The notes beneath the pieces were generated by a model. The model made no database searches. It was not told the DNA's origin and worked only from the letters and a program-made list of their open reading frames with translations. The translations under genes and the position numbers were made by a program. Positions 18,601-26,227 of a stretch of 64,000 nucleotides of DNA are shown here, piece after piece (positions within the stretch are counted from its first letter, which is position 1; each line of letters opens with the position of its first letter). Source of the DNA: CAZRUA01 sp964603125 (lineage in GTDB: Bacteria > Bacteroidota > Bacteroidia > B-17B0 > Aurantibacillaceae); contig CAZRUA010000006.1 in the NCBI GenBank assembly GCA_964603125.1, positions 1 to 64,000 of the forward strand. Reading direction: 5' to 3'.

Positions 18601-19613
18601 GTTTCATTCTCATGAAAGGCATAGTCATCAAACGAATTACAATTGTAAGTGGCAGGCGATGATAAACTTGATTGAGAAGAGATACGTTTACCAAAACTAG
18701 CATTATCTATCGTTACAAAATAAAAAGTTGTATCACTAAAATGATGTTTAACATAATTATACTTCAATGTTGCACCAGCTGCCGATGGATTGTAATTCCA
18801 GTACCCTGGCCTTTGACCATAAAATAATATAAAATCACTATTATCAAAAACACCATCTCCCTCTCCTGACACATAAATAGCATTTTCAGCTAAATCATCT
18901 GTCCTGTAAACTGAATTATTTTCGGGTAAAAGATGGCCACCGTTACCATAAATCTTAATATTTCTAGGATCAACACCTTGCAAATTCAATCCTAAAGAAG
19001 TCAAAAAGTTTTTATCCATTTTATACACACCATCGTCAGTAACTGCAATTTTAAACCATGTTCCAGTTGCAAGTACTGAGTTAGTTCCAAAAGCTTGAAC
19101 ATTCGAATTTACAAAGGCCTTATTAGTTATTGATTCCTTCCAAACTAATTCGAAAGAAACAAGCTTCTCATATTGACCAATGTTTTTATTATAACGAATT
19201 GGAATAAATCTACACTCCGAATAATTTTCCTTTCTAATATCGTATGAATACGTTTTAACATCAAATTCTTCCGATAGATATTCTTTAAAACGAGTAATGT
19301 TAAATAATTCGGAATTACTTAAAACCTCGGTTCGAATATTCTTTAACGAAGCTTCAGAATCCTTACCATTTGGGCTTTTTTTTCGCTTACAATAAAAAGG
19401 AGCGAAACCATTTTCCGCATCATGAAAAGCTTCATTGAAACTTAAAACAGAAATTTTCGAATCAACACCTAAAATAATTTCGTGGTTCGATTTCCATTTT
19501 AATTCAACAAGAAAATTATTTTCATTTTGCGAGATTGAACTTTTATTCTGAGCAAAAAAAACATTTGCTGCAAAAACAAAAACAACGCAAAATAAACCGC
19601 TCAGCTTTTTCAT
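15699..19613 (-). CDS. porU: Type IX secretion system sortase PorU
   Basis: 1304-aa C25-family (gingipain-like) cysteine peptidase at the cell surface that removes T9SS C-terminal signals and attaches cargo. Signal peptide at residues 1-21. The caspase-like domain holds the probable catalytic His near 813 (VDFNGHGGELGLTGEDAI) and Cys near 849 (LTVTCEFSRFDDP). Other matches are VLLFGDGSYNN and DDYYAFLGP in the N-terminal part of the peptidase. After about residue 930 come Ig-like domains, then a C-terminal FlgD/T9SS-like domain (NYPNPFSTNTQF, then GKLVKTI, IAWDGKDDYGDKIGRGVYVY). porV follows in the same unit; porP-gldJ diverge upstream, close to the Flavobacterium gldJ-porU-porV-cdd order. Confidence 0.95.
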   Translation of the reverse strand: MKKLSGLFCVVFVFAANVFFAQNKSSISQNENNFLVELKWKSNHEIILGVDSKISVLSFNEAFHDAENGFAPFYCKRKKSPNGKDSEASLKNIRTEVLSNSELFNITRFKEYLSEEFDVKTYSYDIRKENYSECRFIPIRYNKNIGQYEKLVSFELVWKESITNKAFVNSNVQAFGTNSVLATGTWFKIAVTDDGVYKMDKNFLTSLGLNLQGVDPRNIKIYGNGGHLLPENNSVYRTDDLAENAIYVSGEGDGVFDNSDFILFYGQRPGYWNYNPSAAGATLKYNYVKHHFSDTTFYFVTIDNASFGKRISSQSSLSSPATYNCNSFDDYAFHENETSNLVKSGREFYGEFYDILLSYSFGFSFPNIVQGDSVRMLTSIAGRYAVSGFVTSYFNMSYPNGTAQIPYNNTGTSYTDDIARPGSSAVIFPNNSSSFSVTVSKPSDNKTGWLNYIRLNARRNLIMVGNQMGFRDYKAIGKTTQYQISGLNLTTKIWNVSDPLNIKEQQYNLVGNNGDFIAQSSSLDNYFIFGNTGYLTPTKVGLVPNQNLHSHLPVDLVIVTHPMFLSQAQQLASYHIQYDTLSSHVVTTDDIYNEFSSGAQDATAIRDYIRMLYERSTDPNETPRYVLLFGDGSYNNKNRNTNSNTNFIPTVQTDNSLSYISSKVIDDYYAFLGPTEGVPALTSFIDVAVGRLPVHSTNEANVVVQKILNYRKQNLNYSLSNNVNNCNTLSGNSMGDWRNTICFIADDEEGNEFQDQCEDISNPIAVYNKTVNINKIYLDAFNQISTPGGQRYPDAVAAINKQIEKGALIVDFNGHGGELGLTGEDAINLAAIQGWKNVNNLPMFLTVTCEFSRFDDPGRTSAGEYVLLNSGGGGIALFTTTRLATTADSRPLSYPFFDKALNYSGKVPKMGDLIFNSKVVANGTFYHFSLLGDPALPLAYPKETVYTTEINSHPVVVNVNDTLRALSKVTVKGYVGNESGTKLTSFNGGLYPTVYDKSSTFTTLGNDGAPYSTPMNFNLQRSIIYKGLASVTNGDFEFSFIVPKDINYAYGIGKISYYAQNGLDDAAGYYNNILIGGSDTSAKLDTQGPEVKLFMNDNKFVFGGTTNENPTIYAEIFDSIGVNTVGNGIGHDIVAVLDAQTNNSLVLNDYYQSDVNSYQSGKVSYPLSSLSEGNHTLSLKVWDVQNNSSSSYTEFVVAQSSELALKHVLNYPNPFSTNTQFYLEHNQCCSQLNVEIQIYTVSGKLVKTIQQNVINSGYRTEGIAWDGKDDYGDKIGRGVYVYKVRLKDSEGNIAQKIEKLVILN

Positions 19614-19718
19614 TCTATTTTAAAATTTATAAAGTTAAGTACTTTTTCTTCACAAGCTGCAATTGTATTTTTTAATTATTTCCTTGTTATACGCACAAAA
19701 CAAAAAAATATTGTATTT

Positions 19719-19750
19719 TTTGCTCGAATATAAAATTATTGTTATATTTG
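19719..19750 (+). promoter_or_regulatory. Promoter of the porP gene
   Basis: TTTG, 20-base spacer, TATATTTG: an exact Bacteroidota -33/-7 pair, placing transcription start about 40 bases before the ATG. A second TATATTTG lies at 19787-19794, immediately before the ATG, without a matching -33. Confidence 0.7.
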
Positions 19751-19796
19751 TAATTACTAAATAAATGAAACAAACCCATTTTTAAATATATTTGCC

Positions 19797-20750
19797 ATGA
19801 TGAAAAAGCTAACCCTCGCAATGCTATTTGTTTTATCTATTGGATTTAGCAATAGCTTATTGGCTCAAGATCCTGAGTTTACTCAGTTTTATGCCAATCC
19901 ATTGTATTTAAATCCAGCTTTTGCTGGTACGGCTAAATGTCCACGCATTTGCTTAAACTACCGCAATCAATGGCCGAATTTGTATAAAACATACATCACA
20001 ACTTCAGCTTCTTACGACCAGCATATTGACGGTATTTCGGGCGGTATTGGCTTAATTGCATACAACGACAAGGCTGGTGACGGTACTTTAAACACCACTC
20101 AAATTTCGGGTATGTACTCTTACCAGTTAAATTTAACTCGTGAATTCTCAATGAAATTTGGTTTCCAAGGTACTTATGCTCAAAAATCTATCGATTGGAG
20201 TAAATTAAACTTCGGCGATATGATTGATGCACGTAGAGGTTTCGTTTACAATACAAATGAAGTTCCGGGCTTAAACAAAAAATCAAATTTAGATATTTCT
20301 GCTGGTTTATTAGGTTTTAGCAAGCGCTATTTCTTTGGAGCTGCTTTCCACCACTTAACTCAACCTGACGAAGGTTTTATTGGAGTTTCTAAGTTACCGA
20401 TGAAAATAACTGGTCACGCTGGAGCAATTATCCCTCTAGCAAAAGGTAACGAATCATATATTTCACCAAACATTTTGTACCAACGTCAACAAGATTTTAA
20501 CCAATTAAACTTAGGTTTATATTTTGTTAAAGGACCTATTGTTGCTGGTATGTGGTATCGTAACCAAGATGCTATGATTATTTTGTTAGGTTACCAAGCA
20601 TCACACTTTAAGTTTGGTTATAGCTACGACGTAACTGTATCTAAAATTGCTAATGCAACTGCAGGTTCTCATGAAATTTCATGTCAATTACAGTTCAATT
20701 GCCGTCCTAAAAAGAAGAAGTTCCGTGTAATTAGCTGTCCATCTTTTTAA
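19797..20750 (+). CDS. porP: PorP/SprF family type IX secretion outer-membrane protein
   Basis: 317-aa outer-membrane beta-barrel of the PorP/SprF family. Signal peptide MMKKLTLAMLFVLSIGFSNS...AQ. The family hallmark follows at once: DPEFTQFYANPLYLNPAFAG, then CLNYRNQWPN and a Gly- and Tyr-rich strand pattern, ending SHEISCQLQFNC. A short basic tail (RPKKKKFRVISCPSF) is unusual for a barrel end and carries extra cysteines. Some family members are core T9SS parts; others pair with one substrate. No giant substrate gene is adjacent; it sits between divergent porU and gldJ, so a core role is the more likely reading (inference). It has a strong promoter of its own; gldJ follows after 143 bases. 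Confidence 0.9.
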   Translation: MMKKLTLAMLFVLSIGFSNSLLAQDPEFTQFYANPLYLNPAFAGTAKCPRICLNYRNQWPNLYKTYITTSASYDQHIDGISGGIGLIAYNDKAGDGTLNTTQISGMYSYQLNLTREFSMKFGFQGTYAQKSIDWSKLNFGDMIDARRGFVYNTNEVPGLNKKSNLDISAGLLGFSKRYFFGAAFHHLTQPDEGFIGVSKLPMKITGHAGAIIPLAKGNESYISPNILYQRQQDFNQLNLGLYFVKGPIVAGMWYRNQDAMIILLGYQASHFKFGYSYDVTVSKIANATAGSHEISCQLQFNCRPKKKKFRVISCPSF

Positions 20751-20770
20751 GGAAAATTAAAAAAAATAGT

Positions 20771-20817
20771 TATTTTTGTAACCTTTTATAACCTTTTACG
20801 TTACAACTCTACCTTTG
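20771..20817 (+). promoter_or_regulatory. Repeat-rich region upstream of gldJ with two -7-like boxes
   Basis: Contains TATTTTTG (20771-20778) and TACCTTTG (20810-20817), both fitting TAnnTTTG, but neither has a good TTTG at the usual distance. Between them are two tandem copies of TAACCTTTTA framed by the inverted repeat TTGTAAC / GTTACAA (20776-20782, 20800-20806). It may be an operator or an activator-dependent promoter; this is inference. Confidence 0.4.
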
Positions 20818-20893
20818 AGGTGTAATATTTAAGTTAAATGAACGAAAAAGACATTTAACTAGGTTTTATAAGAACGAATTTTATAAATAGAAT

Positions 20894-22495
20894 ATGATGA
20901 AAACAACAATTAAATTAATGAGTTTAGCGGCAGCTGGAACCTTAATTTTTAGTTCATGTAGCCAAGAGCGTTCTCCTGTTACTGGTTGGGCTTACAATTC
21001 GCCTGAGAATGGTGGATTTGAAAAAGTACCATACGAGGAACAAGAAACTGGTCCGGGATTAGTGTTAGTAGAAGGTGGTACTTTTACTATGGGTAAAACT
21101 GAACAGGATGTTAGTTACGATTGGAATAACACTCCACGTCGTGTAACTGTTTCTTCATTCTATATGGATGAAACTGAGGTTACTAACTTCTCATATTTAG
21201 AATATTTATATTGGACTGGTCGTGTTTTTGGAACTGACTACCCAGAGGTTTACTATAAAGCGTTACCAGACACTTTAGTTTGGCGTGAAAAAATGGCTTT
21301 CAACGAACCTTATGTTGAATATTATTTACGTCACCCAAGTTACCGTGATTACCCTGTTGTAGGTGTAAGTTGGTTACAAGCAAATGATTTTTGTACTTGG
21401 AGAACTGACCGCGTAAACGAGTTTATCTTAATTCGTGAAGGTTTATACACTCACAAACCGGTTAATACTTCATCTGATTACTTTAGCACTGAAACTTATT
21501 TAGGTGGTGTTTGGGGTGGTCAATTAGATCAAAAATTACCTTCATTTAACGATCAAGTTCCTGAGCGTGAGGTTAGAATGGAAGATGGTATCTTTTTACC
21601 AAAATACCGTTTACCAACAGAGGCTGAATGGGAATTTGCTGCTTATGGTTTAATTGGAAACACTATTGGTGAGCGTATCACAGATAGAAGAGTTTATCCT
21701 TGGAATGGACATGGTGTTCGTAATGCTGATGAGAAATACATTGGTCAAATGATGGGTAACTTTGTTCGTGGTGCAGGTGACTACATGGGTACAGCAGGTT
21801 GGTTAAATGATAACGCTGACGTAACTGCTCCAGTTTACAGCTACTGGCCAAATGATTACGGTTTATACAATATGGGTGGAAACGTTTCTGAGTGGGTATT
21901 GGATGTTTATCGTCCTTTAACTTCTGAAGATGCTGATGAATTCCGTCCTTTCCGTGGTAACGTATTTAAAACTAAGAAAATTGACCCAGCAACTGGACAA
22001 TTTATCGTATCTCAAGGTCCTCCTACAGATACTTTATATAACTACTTTGATAATAAGTTAACTCCAGCATCTAAATTTGGTGCGGTTGCTCGTGACAATG
22101 CTGATATTAAAGATAGTGATTTAGTTGTTATTCCTGGCCAAATTATTTGGAGAGATGTTTCAGCTGAGTATCCTCAAGATAACTTAGATGAACGTAGAAA
22201 TTACAAAACTCATGATTATATTGGTCATGGTGATGGTGATGTTAACTCATCTATTTACTTTGCTGATGGAGATGATGCTTACACAAACAGAGCTGGTAAA
22301 ATCATGTACGAATATGCTAAAACATCTTTGGTAAATGATAAATCAAGAGTTTACAAAGGCGGTTCTTGGAGAGATCGTGCATACTATATGAACCCTGGTT
22401 CGCGAAGATTCTTAGATCAACGTCAATCAAATGCTTATGTAGGCTTTAGATGTGCTATGACCCGTGTTGGTAGCCCTGTAGGTTTAGGAAGATAA
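20894..22495 (+). CDS. gldJ: Gliding motility lipoprotein GldJ
   Basis: 533-aa outer-membrane lipoprotein of the formylglycine-generating-enzyme-like (FGE-sulfatase) family, needed in Flavobacterium for gliding and for stability of T9SS partners. Lipobox SSC with Cys22. The GldJ pattern is clear: TGWAYNSPENGGF, EQETGPGLVLVEGGTFTMG, DWNNTPRR, MDETEVTN, RHPSYRDYPVVGVSWLQA, YRLPTEAEWEFAAYGL, and the C-terminal MNPGSRRFLDQRQSNAYVGF. The FGE family's catalytic cysteines are not evident, as expected for a structural GldJ. The DWNNTP and NGGF matches favour GldJ over GldK/PorK. It lies downstream of porP, divergent from porU, and ends in a strong terminator. Confidence 0.93.
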   Translation: MMKTTIKLMSLAAAGTLIFSSCSQERSPVTGWAYNSPENGGFEKVPYEEQETGPGLVLVEGGTFTMGKTEQDVSYDWNNTPRRVTVSSFYMDETEVTNFSYLEYLYWTGRVFGTDYPEVYYKALPDTLVWREKMAFNEPYVEYYLRHPSYRDYPVVGVSWLQANDFCTWRTDRVNEFILIREGLYTHKPVNTSSDYFSTETYLGGVWGGQLDQKLPSFNDQVPEREVRMEDGIFLPKYRLPTEAEWEFAAYGLIGNTIGERITDRRVYPWNGHGVRNADEKYIGQMMGNFVRGAGDYMGTAGWLNDNADVTAPVYSYWPNDYGLYNMGGNVSEWVLDVYRPLTSEDADEFRPFRGNVFKTKKIDPATGQFIVSQGPPTDTLYNYFDNKLTPASKFGAVARDNADIKDSDLVVIPGQIIWRDVSAEYPQDNLDERRNYKTHDYIGHGDGDVNSSIYFADGDDAYTNRAGKIMYEYAKTSLVNDKSRVYKGGSWRDRAYYMNPGSRRFLDQRQSNAYVGFRCAMTRVGSPVGLGR

Positions 22496-22515
22496 TTTAA
22501 AACTTTAAATAAATT

Positions 22516-22548
22516 AAAAAACGCTTAGTAAAACACTAAGCGTTTTTT
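22516..22548 (+). terminator. Terminator of gldJ
   Basis: Stem AAAAAACGCTTAG / CTAAGCGTTTTTT with a 7-base loop and a run of eight T on the plus strand, 20 bases after the gldJ stop. The A-run on the other side could let it act in both directions. Confidence 0.9.
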
Positions 22549-22593
22549 TTATGCTGGTTAATTACTGATTCACTATTAAATAATACCAATAAA

Positions 22594-22624
22594 AAAGCCC
22601 TGAATATTTAATATTCAGGGCTTT
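22594..22624 (-). terminator. Terminator of the sdh operon
   Basis: Fourteen-bp inverted repeat AAAGCCCTGAATAT / ATATTCAGGGCTTT, followed on the minus strand by TTT (the left-hand A-run), about 20 bases past the sdhB stop. Confidence 0.88.
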
Positions 22625-22642
22625 CTATATAATTATTAATTA

Positions 22643-23407
22643 CTATTTTTTACTTGTTAAACTAGCAGATAAATACTCACGATTTAAGCGAGCAATATTT
22701 TCTAAGCTAATTCCTTTTGGACATTCAGCTTCGCAAGCACCCGTATTTGTACAGCTACCAAAACCTTCTTCGTCCATTTGGTTTACCATGTTTAAAACAC
22801 GATCCTTAGCTTCAATTTTACCTTGAGGTAATAAAGCCAATTGAGACACTTTTGCACTAACAAATAACATTGCGCTACTGTTTTTACAAGCAGCCACACA
22901 AGCTCCGCATCCAATACAAGCTGCAGCATTAAATGCTTCGTCAGCATCATCTTTAGGAATAAGAATGTTATTTGCATCCTTCACATTACCTGTGTTAACG
23001 CTAACAAAACCACCCGCAGCAATAATTCTATCAAATGAACTCCTATCCACAGCTAAATCCTTAATTACAGGGAAGGCTGCGCTTCTCCATGGCTCAACCA
23101 CAATAGTATCACCATCTTTAAAGCTACGCATATGCAACTGACAAGTTGTAACACCTTGTTTTGGCCCGTGAGGACGGCCATTGATATACATACTGCACAT
23201 ACCACAAATACCTTCACGGCAATCGTGATCAAATGCTATTGGTTCTTTTCCTTCGTTAATTAACTGCTCGTTAACTACGTCAAACATTTCTAAAAACGAC
23301 ATATCAGGAGAAATTCCTTTAGCTGCGTAAGTTTCAAAACGTCCGCGCTCGTTTTTATTTTTTTGTTTCCAAACCTTTAAGGTTAAATTCATATTTCCGT
23401 GACTCAT
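22643..23407 (-). CDS. sdhB: Succinate dehydrogenase / fumarate reductase iron-sulfur subunit
   Basis: 254-aa electron-transfer subunit of complex II, linking SdhA flavin to the membrane quinone. The [2Fe-2S] ferredoxin domain has Cys63, Cys68, Cys71 and Cys89 (DCREGICGMCSMY, TTCQLH). The C-terminal domain has CIGCGACVAACK (Cys164, 167, 170, 174) and CTNTGACEAECPKG (Cys219, 225, 229) for the [4Fe-4S] and [3Fe-4S] centres. It is the last gene of sdhC-sdhA-sdhB, 24 bases after sdhA, followed by a terminator. The type with a single di-haem cytochrome subunit is usual in Bacteroidota and may work in either direction. Confidence 0.97.
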   Translation of the reverse strand: MSHGNMNLTLKVWKQKNKNERGRFETYAAKGISPDMSFLEMFDVVNEQLINEGKEPIAFDHDCREGICGMCSMYINGRPHGPKQGVTTCQLHMRSFKDGDTIVVEPWRSAAFPVIKDLAVDRSSFDRIIAAGGFVSVNTGNVKDANNILIPKDDADEAFNAAACIGCGACVAACKNSSAMLFVSAKVSQLALLPQGKIEAKDRVLNMVNQMDEEGFGSCTNTGACEAECPKGISLENIARLNREYLSASLTSKK

Positions 23408-23431
23408 AGTAATATTTTTAATCTAAATCAA

Positions 23432-25420
23432 TTATTTATAAGAACGAGCAGCAATTTTAATGTTCTCGTATTTTAATTCTTCTTTATGTAATTCAAAATT
23501 GCTATCTCCTTTGTATTCCCAAGCTGCAACATATGCAAAGTTCTCATCATCACGTAAAGCTTCTCCCTCTTCTGTTTGGAACTCTTCACGGAAGTGACCA
23601 CCACAACTTTCATTACGGTGCAATGCATCTTTACACATTAATTCACCTAATTCGATAAAATCAGCTACGCGGTGAGCTTTTTCCAATTCAGGGTTAAACT
23701 CATTAGCATCTCCTGGTACCCGAACATCTTTCCAAAACTCTTCTTTAATTTTCTGAATTTCAGCAATTGCCCATGTTAAACCTTCTTTGTTACGAGCCAT
23801 ACCACATTTATCCCACATAATTTTACCCAAGCGCTTATGGAAATGGTCAACAGATTTAGTTCCTTTTATGGTCATTAATTTATTGATACGTTCTTGAACT
23901 TCAGCTTCAGCCTTAACAAACGCTTCGTTATCCGTTGGAATCGCTTTTGTACGAATCTCTTCAGATAAATAATCACCAATTGTATAAGGAATAACAAAAT
24001 AACCATCGGCCAAACCTTGCATTAAAGCAGATGCACCTAAACGATTTGCTCCATGATCAGAGAAATTAGCCTCACCTAAAGCATATAAACCTGGCACTGT
24101 AGTCATTAAATTGTAATCAACCCAAAGTCCACCCATTGTGTAGTGAACCGCTGGATAAATACGCATTGGCACTTCATAAGGGTTTTCTCCAGTAATTTGT
24201 GCGTACATATCAAACAAGTTACCATACTTCTCTTTTACAACTTCTTTACCTAATTTGATAATTTCTTCTTTACTTGGGTTATGTAAATTCTTTTTATTTG
24301 CTTCAATTTTACCATAACGCTCTGTGTTAGCAGCAAAATCTAAGTATACCGCCATTTTACTAGCTCCTACACCAAAACCAGCATCACATCGCTCTTTTGC
24401 AGCGCGGCTAGCAACGTCACGAGGAACCAAGTTACCAAAAGCTGGGTAACGACGCTCTAAATAATAATCTCTTTCATCTTCAGGAATATCGTTTGGTTTA
24501 CGAGTATCACCAGCCTTTTTAGGAACCCAAATACGGCCGTCATTACGCAATGACTCCGACATTAAGGTTAATTTCGATTGATGATCACCACTAACAGGGA
24601 TGCAAGTTGGGTGAATTTGAGTATAACAAGGATTTCCGAAGAATGCACCTTTTTTATGCGCTTTCCAAGCTGCAGTTACGTTACTTCCCATTGCATTGGT
24701 TGATAAGTAAAATACGTTACCATAACCACCTGTACACAACAATACTGCATGTCCGAAATGACGTTCTAATTTACCAGTAACTAAATCACGAGCAATAATA
24801 CCACGAGCTTTACCATCAATAGTAACAACATCCATCATTTCATGACGAGCTAATAATTGAACAGCTCCCATACCTACTTGACGTTGTAAAGCAGAGTAAG
24901 CGCCTAACAACAACTGTTGACCAGTTTGACCAGCAGCATAGAATGTACGTTGAACTTGAGTTCCACCAAACGAACGGTTTGATAAAGTTCCGCCGTATTC
25001 ACGAGCAAAAGGCACACCTTGAGCAACGCATTGGTCAATAATATTTCCAGAAACCTCAGCTAAACGATGAACGTTTGCTTCGCGTGCACGGTAATCGCCA
25101 CCTTTAATTGTATCGTAAAATAATCGGTAAATACTATCACCATCGTTTTGATAATTTTTTGCAGCGTTAACACCACCTTGCGCAGCAATACTATGCGCAC
25201 GACGTGGAGAATCTTGAAAACAAAATACTTTAACTTTGTATCCCATTTCAGCCAAAGTTGCTGCAGCTGAAGCACCAGCTAAACCAGAACCAACAACAAT
25301 AACTTCTAAGCTACGTTTGTTTGCAGGATTAACCAAATGTACAGTTGAACGGTACTTAGTCCATTTATTTTCTAAAGTTCCCTCAGGAATTTTTGAATTT
25401 AATTTTGATGAAGTAGACAT
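23432..25420 (-). CDS. sdhA: Succinate dehydrogenase / fumarate reductase flavoprotein subunit
   Basis: 662-aa catalytic subunit that oxidises succinate to fumarate (or the reverse) with covalently bound FAD. FAD-binding GSGLAGASAA at about 44-53; the flavin-linked histidine is His76 in RRAHSIAAQGG. Substrate motifs include QIHPTCIP (active-site His), YTMGGLWVDY, and LGEANFSDHGANRLGASAL. The C-terminal domain HRNESCGGHFREEFQ is normal. The length (662) and sequence fit the Bacteroidota/epsilon-type enzyme rather than the roughly 590-residue E. coli SdhA. It is 19 bases after sdhC and 24 before sdhB. Confidence 0.97.
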   Translation of the reverse strand: MSTSSKLNSKIPEGTLENKWTKYRSTVHLVNPANKRSLEVIVVGSGLAGASAAATLAEMGYKVKVFCFQDSPRRAHSIAAQGGVNAAKNYQNDGDSIYRLFYDTIKGGDYRAREANVHRLAEVSGNIIDQCVAQGVPFAREYGGTLSNRSFGGTQVQRTFYAAGQTGQQLLLGAYSALQRQVGMGAVQLLARHEMMDVVTIDGKARGIIARDLVTGKLERHFGHAVLLCTGGYGNVFYLSTNAMGSNVTAAWKAHKKGAFFGNPCYTQIHPTCIPVSGDHQSKLTLMSESLRNDGRIWVPKKAGDTRKPNDIPEDERDYYLERRYPAFGNLVPRDVASRAAKERCDAGFGVGASKMAVYLDFAANTERYGKIEANKKNLHNPSKEEIIKLGKEVVKEKYGNLFDMYAQITGENPYEVPMRIYPAVHYTMGGLWVDYNLMTTVPGLYALGEANFSDHGANRLGASALMQGLADGYFVIPYTIGDYLSEEIRTKAIPTDNEAFVKAEAEVQERINKLMTIKGTKSVDHFHKRLGKIMWDKCGMARNKEGLTWAIAEIQKIKEEFWKDVRVPGDANEFNPELEKAHRVADFIELGELMCKDALHRNESCGGHFREEFQTEEGEALRDDENFAYVAAWEYKGDSNFELHKEELKYENIKIAARSYK

Positions 25421-25439
25421 ATCTTATTATTGAGTTGAA

Positions 25440-26105
25440 TTATTTAATTAGTCCTAAATGCATTGTGATTGGCATTGCCGCAAACAATAATGGAACAAAA
25501 ATAGAAAAAGCTGTTCCGATGAAAGAAATGGTAGGATTGTATTTTGGATGATTTAAACCTAATGTTTGAAAAGCAGATTTAAAGCCGTGCATTAAGTGAT
25601 AAGCTAAGGAAACAACACCAACCATATAAACAGCTACAAAATACCATTTTTCGAAAACAGCCTTCATGTTTTCAAAAGTATTGTGTTCTTCACCAGCAAA
25701 AACAGCTGCTTTAGTTGGCCACCAGAAATTAGCTAAGTGAACTACCAAAAAAATCAACAATAAAGAACCTAAAATACCCATCGAACGAGAGTACCATGTG
25801 CTATTAGCTTTTCCATTAGTTACAGAATAACCAATTGGGCGAGCCTTACGATTTTTTAATGTAATAATTAATGCTTGAATCATGTGCCAAAAAAGACCAG
25901 CAAATAATCCGATTTCCATTATTCGAATAACAATGTTATGCGACATGAAATGCGCCGCCGCATTGAAAGTAACACCACTATCATTCAAAAAGATTAATGA
26001 ATTGATAGAAACGTGAACCACTAAAAACGACACTAAAAATAAACCTGTTAAGGCCATTGGAATTTTTCTCCAGATTGAAGAACGAAACGAGTTTGAATTG
26101 CTCAT
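25440..26105 (-). CDS. sdhC: Succinate dehydrogenase cytochrome b subunit
   Basis: 221-aa membrane anchor of complex II, cytochrome b558 type, with five hydrophobic helices. Histidines placed for two haems are seen in SFLVVHVSIN, HFMSHNIV, GLFWHMIQAL, LVVHLANFWW and LAYHLMHGFKSAFQTLG. The single large anchor (rather than separate SdhC and SdhD) fits a di-haem, menaquinone-linked enzyme. It is the first gene of the operon; a textbook promoter lies 48 bases upstream. Confidence 0.95.
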   Translation of the reverse strand: MSNSNSFRSSIWRKIPMALTGLFLVSFLVVHVSINSLIFLNDSGVTFNAAAHFMSHNIVIRIMEIGLFAGLFWHMIQALIITLKNRKARPIGYSVTNGKANSTWYSRSMGILGSLLLIFLVVHLANFWWPTKAAVFAGEEHNTFENMKAVFEKWYFVAVYMVGVVSLAYHLMHGFKSAFQTLGLNHPKYNPTISFIGTAFSIFVPLLFAAMPITMHLGLIK

Positions 26106-26152
26106 ATAAATATAAAATTATTGTTTTATAAGCCCGAAAGGATTGGGCGCCA

Positions 26153-26183
26153 CAAATGTAATATTCAGAAGGTGGATAGCAAA
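26153..26183 (-). promoter_or_regulatory. Promoter of sdhCAB
   Basis: On the minus strand: TTTG, exactly 19 bases, TACATTTG. This is a perfect match to the Bacteroidota consensus and gives a leader of about 40 bases before sdhC. Confidence 0.8.
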
Positions 26184-26227
26184 ATTTTATCTTTCAAATT
26201 CGTCTATATTTACAATTTAGAATCATT

